Origin: DAIOHQ01 sp036744635
Lineage (GTDB): Bacteria; Planctomycetota; Phycisphaerae; Tepidisphaerales; Tepidisphaeraceae
NCBI GenBank assembly: GCA_036744635.1
Contig: DAIOHQ010000073.1
Coordinates: 1-19,430 of the forward strand
Length of the DNA stretch: 19,430 nucleotides
Direction: 5' to 3'
Shown: positions 14,479 through 19,430 of the stretch, piece after piece
How the letters are laid out: each line of letters starts with the position of its first letter
Numbering within the stretch: position 1 is the stretch's first letter
The notes under the pieces: generated by a model
What the model saw: only the letters and a program-made list of their open reading frames with translations
Told to the model about the DNA's origin: nothing
Database searches by the model: none
Made by a program: the position numbers and the translations under genes

Positions 14479-14484
14479 TATACT
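14479..14484 (+). promoter_or_regulatory. predicted -10 box, leaderless start of the deaminase gene
   Basis: TATACT at 14479-14484 ends six nucleotides before the ATG at 14491, separated by TTCTCCC-type pyrimidines with no Shine-Dalgarno. The arrangement closely copies that at 4137-4151. No convincing -35 seen. Confidence 0.5.
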
Positions 14485-14490
14485 TCTCCC

Positions 14491-14922
14491 ATGGATCCGT
14501 TTCTTCGCGCTGCAATGGATGAGGCGCTCCGCGGCCTCGCCGAAGGTGGCCTGCCCATCGGTTCAGTGCTCGTGCGCGATGGTCAAATCATCGCCGCCGG
14601 ACACAACCGCCGCGTGCAGCACGGCGACCCGATGGCGCACGCCGAGATCGACTGCCTCACCCGCGCCGGCCGGCAGAAAACCTATCGCGACACGGTCCTC
14701 TACTCAACGCTCATGCCCTGCTATCTGTGCAGCGGCGCCGCCGTCCAGTTCGCCATTCCCAAAGTCATCGTCGGCGAAAGCGTCAACTTCCCCGGCGCTC
14801 CGGATTTCATGGCCGGCCACGGCGTGGAAATACAGAACCTGCACGACCCCGAGTGCATCGAGATGATGGCCAGATTCATCCGCGAGCATCCGGAGCTGTG
14901 GAACGAAGACATCGGCAGGTGA
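14491..14922 (+). CDS. cytosine/nucleoside deaminase, yeast FCY1-like
   Basis: 143 residues of the CDA-fold zinc deaminase superfamily. The zinc and catalytic motifs are HAE (His50, Glu52) and PCYLC (Cys77, Cys80). The sequence follows the yeast cytosine deaminase Fcy1 more than bacterial TadA: GGLPIG near the N-terminus, GHNRR, TVLYSTLMPCYLCSGA, VGESVNFPG and the ending WNEDIG (Fcy1 ends WFEDIGE). It probably deaminates cytosine or a related base/nucleoside in the cytoplasm for pyrimidine salvage; guanine or other substrates remain possible. The start is fixed by a single ATG next to the -10. It is monocistronic: the MarR operon downstream has its own promoter in the 74-nt gap. Confidence 0.88.
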   Translation: MDPFLRAAMDEALRGLAEGGLPIGSVLVRDGQIIAAGHNRRVQHGDPMAHAEIDCLTRAGRQKTYRDTVLYSTLMPCYLCSGAAVQFAIPKVIVGESVNFPGAPDFMAGHGVEIQNLHDPECIEMMARFIREHPELWNEDIGR

Positions 14923-14950
14923 TTGGCCGTGCCGCCGGCGCTTCGGCAAC

Positions 14951-14985
14951 TTTGCGCTTTACTTCGCAAATGAAACTGTTAGAAT
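14951..14985 (+). promoter_or_regulatory. predicted promoter and MarR operator of the efflux operon
   Basis: TAGAAT at 14980-14985 is preceded by TGT (extended -10 form). A possible weak -35, TTTACT, is at 14958-14963 with a 16-nt spacer. A perfect inverted repeat TTTGCG-N8-CGCAAA spans 14951-14970, over the -35 region. MarR dimers typically bind such palindromes of about 20 bp near their own promoter, so autoregulation is likely (inference). The ATG follows the -10 by 11 nt with no Shine-Dalgarno, giving a leader of only a few bases. Confidence 0.5.
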
Positions 14986-14996
14986 AAGCAACCAAT

Positions 14997-15524
14997 ATGC
15001 CCGCCTCGGCCGAACAATGCGCATCGCAGTTGCTGGATGTCATCCCGCGCATCATGCAGACCTTTCGCCGCGAGATGCGCAGCCGCCGCTCGCGCGACCT
15101 GTCGATTCCGCAGTTCCGCACGCTGGCGTTCCTCCACCATCACCCGGATGGCTCGCTTTCGGACGTCGCCGAACACATCGGTCTGACGCTTCCCACCATG
15201 TCCAAGATGATCGACGCCCTGGTGGCGCGCGGGCTGATGACCCGCCGGCTCGATGCCGCCGACCGCCGCCGCGTGCAATTGGCGCTGACGCCGCACGGGC
15301 AGTCGTTTCTAGCCGCCGTCCGCCAGGAAGCCCAGCAGCATCTCGCGGCCACCATGGAGAAGCTGACCCCCCCGCAGCGACAATCCATCACCGCGGCGAT
15401 GAGCGCCCTGCGGACCGCTTTCGCCCCCGCCGAATCGCAAGCCGCCCCGCCAAAGAACAGGGAGAAGATCAAACCCTTCCGCGCCGTCCCCAGGCAGATT
15501 CACAAACTCAAGAGCGCCTCATGA
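14997..15524 (+). CDS. MarR-family transcriptional regulator
   Basis: 175 residues. The winged helix-turn-helix is at about 38-100: LSIPQFRTLAFLHHHPDGSLSDVAEHIGLTLPTMSKMIDALVARGLMTRR, with the wing DAADRRRVQLALT (the D-x-R-R-x motif of MarR). Helices on either side would form the dimer interface. The basic, unstructured C-terminus (PPKNREKIKPFRAVPRQIHKLKSAS) is longer than usual. MarR proteins usually repress their own promoter and adjacent transport genes until an aromatic or other small ligand binds. The stop overlaps the next gene's start (ATGA, 15521-15524), so the exporter is translationally coupled to it. Likely local repressor of the tripartite exporter; ligand unknown. Confidence 0.92.
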   Translation: MPASAEQCASQLLDVIPRIMQTFRREMRSRRSRDLSIPQFRTLAFLHHHPDGSLSDVAEHIGLTLPTMSKMIDALVARGLMTRRLDAADRRRVQLALTPHGQSFLAAVRQEAQQHLAATMEKLTPPQRQSITAAMSALRTAFAPAESQAAPPKNREKIKPFRAVPRQIHKLKSAS

Positions 15525-17038
15525 AAACCTTTGTCATCGTGCTGGCAATCCTCGCGATCCTCGGCGCCGGCGGCTGGTATCTGCTCCATCAGCGCACCGC
15601 CGTCGCCGCCGTCGCCCCAATCCCCACCGCCAAAATCGAGCGCGGCCACATCCGCCTGGCCGTCACCTCCACCGGCAAAGTCGTCTCCAACCTCGATGTG
15701 GACATCAAGTGCAAAGCCTCCGGCGAGATCGTCAAGCTCCCGTACGACATCTCCGACATGGTGAAGAAAGATGCCCTGCTGGTCGAGCTGGATCCGATTG
15801 ATGAGCAGCGCCAGGTGAAGCTGGCCACCGCCAGTCTCGACGCCTCCCAGGCCAAGCTCGCCCAGTCAAGACAGAGCCTGCTCATTGCCGAACAAAATCT
15901 CGTCACCGCCCGCCAGCGCGCCCAGGCCAACCAAGCCTCCGCCGATGCCCGCGCCAAGGATGCCCAGGCCAAGGCCGGCCGGCTGCGCGAATTGCTCGAC
16001 AAGAAACTCGCCAGCCAGGAAGACTACGATACTGCCCAGACCACCGCCGCCCAGGCCAACGCCGACCTGGAAACCGCCCGCGCCCAGATCGCCGACCTCA
16101 AGGCCCAGGAGTTGGCCCTCGATCTCCGCAAGAAGGATATCGACCTCGCCCAAGCCCAGGTCGAATCCGACCAGATCTCGCTGGCCAACTCTCAACAGCG
16201 CCTCAGCGATACCAAAGTCGTCGCCCCCATCGATGGCGTCGTCTCCGCCCGCAACGTCCAGATCGGCACGATCATCTCCTCGGGCATCACCAACGTCGGC
16301 GGTGGCACTACCGTGCTGACGCTCTCCGACCTGTCGCGCGTTTTCGTGCTCGCCTCGGTCGATGAATCCGACATCGGCCGGCTGATGACCGGCTCCAGCG
16401 GCTCGCACTCCCGGCGCGGCCCTGGCACCCGCCCGTCCACGCTTCCCGCCATCTCTGATCGCACCGGCGATGCACCCGCGACACAGCCCATCGTCACCAC
16501 CGCCGCAATAGCCGACACCCAGCCGGCCGGCGCCCGCGTGGAAATTCAACCTCCCGTCCCCGCTCAAACCGCGCCGCCCCTGCCGGTTGAGATCACCGCG
16601 GATGCTTACCCCGGCGTAAGATTCACCGGCCAGGTCGTCCGCATCGCCACCAAGGGCGTCAATACTTCCAACATCGTCACCTTCGAGGTGAAGGTGGAAA
16701 TCCTCTCCAGGAACAAGGACCTTCTGCGTCCCGAAATGACCGCCAACGTCGACATCATCATCGCCGAAAAGAATGAAGTGCTGGTCGCCCCGATGAACGC
16801 CGTCATCCGCAAGAAAGGCCAGCTCTCGGCGATGATGGTCAAACCCGACGGCGGCGTCGAAGAGCGGCCAGTCGAAGCCGGCATCAACGACGGCGTGAAT
16901 TACGAAATCACCTCCGGCCTGGCTGACGGAGACACCGTGCAGCTCAGCAAGTCCGAGGCGGACAGCAAGTGGCGCGGCAATCCACAGATGTCGCGCACCT
17001 TCACCGGCGGCGGCGGCGGCGGAAGGGGACCGCGGTGA
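15521..17038 (+). CDS. HlyD/MacA-type membrane-fusion (periplasmic adaptor) protein
   Basis: 505 residues. A membrane anchor (about 3-22) is followed by the first lipoyl/barrel half (TGKVVSNLDVDIKCKASGEIVKL..., 51-93), a long Ala/Gln/Lys-rich coiled-coil hairpin (about 98-228) and the return half (VVAPIDGVVSARNVQIGTII, about 233-252). The beta-barrel (VFVLASVDESDIGRL, then LPVEITADAYPGVRFTGQVVRI) and a membrane-proximal domain complete it. Between the two barrel pieces is a Pro/Thr/Ser-rich insert of about 60 residues (about 291-353), unusual for the family. The C-terminus ends in a polyglycine run. In MacAB-TolC systems this adaptor bridges the ABC permease and the outer-membrane channel. 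It overlaps the MarR gene by 4 nt (ATGA) and abuts the ATPase gene. Confidence 0.93.
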   Translation: MKTFVIVLAILAILGAGGWYLLHQRTAVAAVAPIPTAKIERGHIRLAVTSTGKVVSNLDVDIKCKASGEIVKLPYDISDMVKKDALLVELDPIDEQRQVKLATASLDASQAKLAQSRQSLLIAEQNLVTARQRAQANQASADARAKDAQAKAGRLRELLDKKLASQEDYDTAQTTAAQANADLETARAQIADLKAQELALDLRKKDIDLAQAQVESDQISLANSQQRLSDTKVVAPIDGVVSARNVQIGTIISSGITNVGGGTTVLTLSDLSRVFVLASVDESDIGRLMTGSSGSHSRRGPGTRPSTLPAISDRTGDAPATQPIVTTAAIADTQPAGARVEIQPPVPAQTAPPLPVEITADAYPGVRFTGQVVRIATKGVNTSNIVTFEVKVEILSRNKDLLRPEMTANVDIIIAEKNEVLVAPMNAVIRKKGQLSAMMVKPDGGVEERPVEAGINDGVNYEITSGLADGDTVQLSKSEADSKWRGNPQMSRTFTGGGGGGRGPR

Positions 17039-17040
17039 AG

Positions 17041-17739
17041 ATGATCGAAGCCACTCATCTCGTCCGCACCTACGAGCTCGGAGGCTCGATCGTCCACGCA
17101 CTCGACGATGTTTCGCTTGATATTGATGCCGGCGAAATGGTGGCCATCCGCGGCCCCTCCGGCTCGGGCAAGTCCACGCTCATGAACCTCCTCGGCTGCC
17201 TCGACCGTCCCACGTCCGGCACCTACATCCTCGCCGGCGAAAACGTCAGCGCCATGCCCGGCAACGCTCTCGCCTACGTGCGCAATCGCCGCATCGGCTT
17301 CGTCTTTCAAACTTTCAACCTGCTGCCGCGCATGAGCGCCATGGAAAACGTCGAGCTTCCGTTGCTCTATGGCGGCGCTCCCGGCGCCAAGGAAAAAGCG
17401 CTCCACGCCCTCGCCGCCGTCGGCCTCTCCGATCGCGCCTATCACCGCCCCAACGAGCTTTCCGGCGGCCAGCGCCAGCGCGTCTCCATCGCCCGCGCCA
17501 TCGTCACCGACCCCGCCATCGTCCTCGCCGACGAACCCACCGGCGCCCTCGACACCCGCACCGGCGAAGAAATCCTGGCCCTCTTCAAAAATCTCAACGC
17601 CCAGGGCCGCACCATCATCGTGGTCACCCACGACCTGAAGGTCGCCGAGCACTGCCAGCGCGAGATCTATCTTCGTGATGGGAAGATTGTGCCCTCCGAA
17701 GGGCGCTCACCCGTCGCCATGGCTGCAGCGGAGGTTTGA
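17041..17739 (+). CDS. ABC transporter ATPase (LolD/MacB-like)
   Basis: 232 residues. It has all ABC motifs: Walker A GPSGSGKST (38-46), Q-loop (Gln90 in FVFQTFNLLPRMSAMENVELPL), signature LSGGQ (140-144), Walker B VLADEPTGALD (161-171, catalytic Glu165) and the switch His197. The PTGALD form and the NLLPRMSAMENVELPL segment place it in the LolD/MacB/FtsE group that energises FtsX-type permeases rather than channel importers. Start choice: the ATG at 17041 begins MIEATHLVRTYELG, as in relatives; a GTG at 17035, overlapping the adaptor's stop (GTGA) and 5 nt from GGGGA, would add only two residues and is equally plausible. ATPase and permease are separate proteins here, unlike E. coli MacB. 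Confidence 0.94.
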   Translation: MIEATHLVRTYELGGSIVHALDDVSLDIDAGEMVAIRGPSGSGKSTLMNLLGCLDRPTSGTYILAGENVSAMPGNALAYVRNRRIGFVFQTFNLLPRMSAMENVELPLLYGGAPGAKEKALHALAAVGLSDRAYHRPNELSGGQRQRVSIARAIVTDPAIVLADEPTGALDTRTGEEILALFKNLNAQGRTIIVVTHDLKVAEHCQREIYLRDGKIVPSEGRSPVAMAAAEV

Positions 17740-17740
17740 T

Positions 17741-19025
<1,285 letters not shown>

Positions 19026-19033
<8 letters not shown>

Positions 19034-19430
19034 GCTCCCTTCGCGCTTCTCGCCCATTCGCCGTTTCGCCGTTTCGCCGTTTCTCTCCTCTTCGCCGCGT
19101 CCCCGCGTCGCCGCGTCGCCGCGTTTTTCGCCCTCGCCGTTTCGCCCTCTCGCCCTTTCGCCGTTTCTCCTCCTCTTCCTCCTCCCCTCCTGCTCCGATC
19201 TGAAAATGGGCCCGCCCCCCAGCTCTTACATCGGCCCCCTCCCCGGCCAACCCCTCACCACCGCCCCTTCCGGCCCCATCGAAATCCCCGCTAAGCACCC
19301 GCTCCCCGCCCCCGCCACCCGTCCCGTCCCCACCACGCAGCCCCTGTCTCTCACCGTCGGCGACGCCATCGTCACCGCTCTGGAAAACAACCCCGGCCTC
19401 GCCGTCAACCGTCTCGACCCCGCCATCCGC
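19026..19430 (+). CDS. TolC-like outer-membrane efflux lipoprotein, cut by the window end
   Basis: 135 codons are visible; the gene runs off the window. The start overlaps the permease gene by 8 nt (ATGAATAA). A hydrophobic stretch FLLLFLLPSC gives a lipobox with Cys56, followed by a Pro-rich linker and LSLTVGDAIVTALENNPGLAVNRLDPAIR, the typical first helix of outer-membrane efflux proteins. It should form the outer-membrane channel partner of the adaptor and permease, and it completes the tripartite set. Residues 8-46 are a Phe/Ser/Pro/Arg-rich stretch translated from low-complexity repeat DNA (see 19048-19165), giving an unusually long N-terminus before the signal core. No other ATG, GTG or TTG precedes the lipobox, so this start is the only one if the lipoprotein call is right. 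Confidence 0.88.
19048..19165. repeat. low-complexity TTCGCCG / GTCGCCGC repeat inside the TolC-like gene
   Basis: Repeated TTCGCCGT units (19060-19083) followed by GTCGCCGC units (about 19098-19122) and CGCCCT/TTCGCC units to 19165. Translated in frame in the lipoprotein gene. Confidence 0.8.

Noticed and set aside
15866..17101. Long minus-strand Gly/Asp-rich frame opposite the adaptor gene
   Set aside because: Antisense shadow of GC-rich coding sequence; composition typical of such shadows.

Overview
The window is GC-rich bacterial chromosome, most likely from a planctomycete (Phycisphaerae-like). Three things point that way: a secreted protease ending in a PEP-CTERM sorting tail, a small membrane protein ending in the CPTCGYDLRATP-type zinc ribbon that is very common in planctomycetes, and a dense mix of short dispersed repeats between genes. 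The assignment rests on remembered family distribution, not on a search.

Layout. (1) 1-3000, minus strand: an acyl-CoA ligase-type AMP-binding enzyme, a 70-residue ribbon-helix-helix protein and a PEP-CTERM trypsin-like protease. (2) 3041-4804, plus strand: a lipoprotein with TPR-like helices and a C-terminal SPOR domain, then the zinc-ribbon membrane protein. (3) 4998-6195, minus strand: two small proteins of unknown function with Ig/FN3-like parts. (4) 6196-9936: an accessory, repeat-rich stretch. It holds an 18-unit 21-bp direct-repeat array, three copies of a composite repeat, a purine-rich tandem array, and three orphan genes, two of them membrane proteins. (5) 9937-14298, plus strand: housekeeping genes, namely a metallophosphoesterase, yidC and mnmE (yidC and mnmE are neighbours in many bacteria). 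(6) 14491-14922: an FCY1-type cytosine/nucleoside deaminase. (7) 14997 to the window end: a tightly coupled operon of MarR regulator, membrane-fusion protein, ABC ATPase, MacB/FtsX-type permease and a truncated TolC-like outer-membrane lipoprotein. This is a complete MacAB-TolC-type tripartite exporter with its own regulator.

The genes in (7) overlap by 4 or 8 nt or lie 1 nt apart, so they are almost certainly co-transcribed. The likely control point is the MarR promoter, where a 20-bp inverted repeat covers the -35 region.

Three patterns are the most worth pursuing. Several genes appear to be leaderless, with a -10 box 6-11 nt before the ATG and no Shine-Dalgarno, while others have strong GGAGG sites. 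Two lipoproteins have long N-termini made of translated dispersed-repeat DNA ahead of their signal peptides. The 6.2-9.9 kb stretch has orphan genes bracketed by copies of one repeat. I see no convincing CRISPR array, transposase, integrase, rRNA or tRNA. No undescribed system can be asserted from sequence alone.
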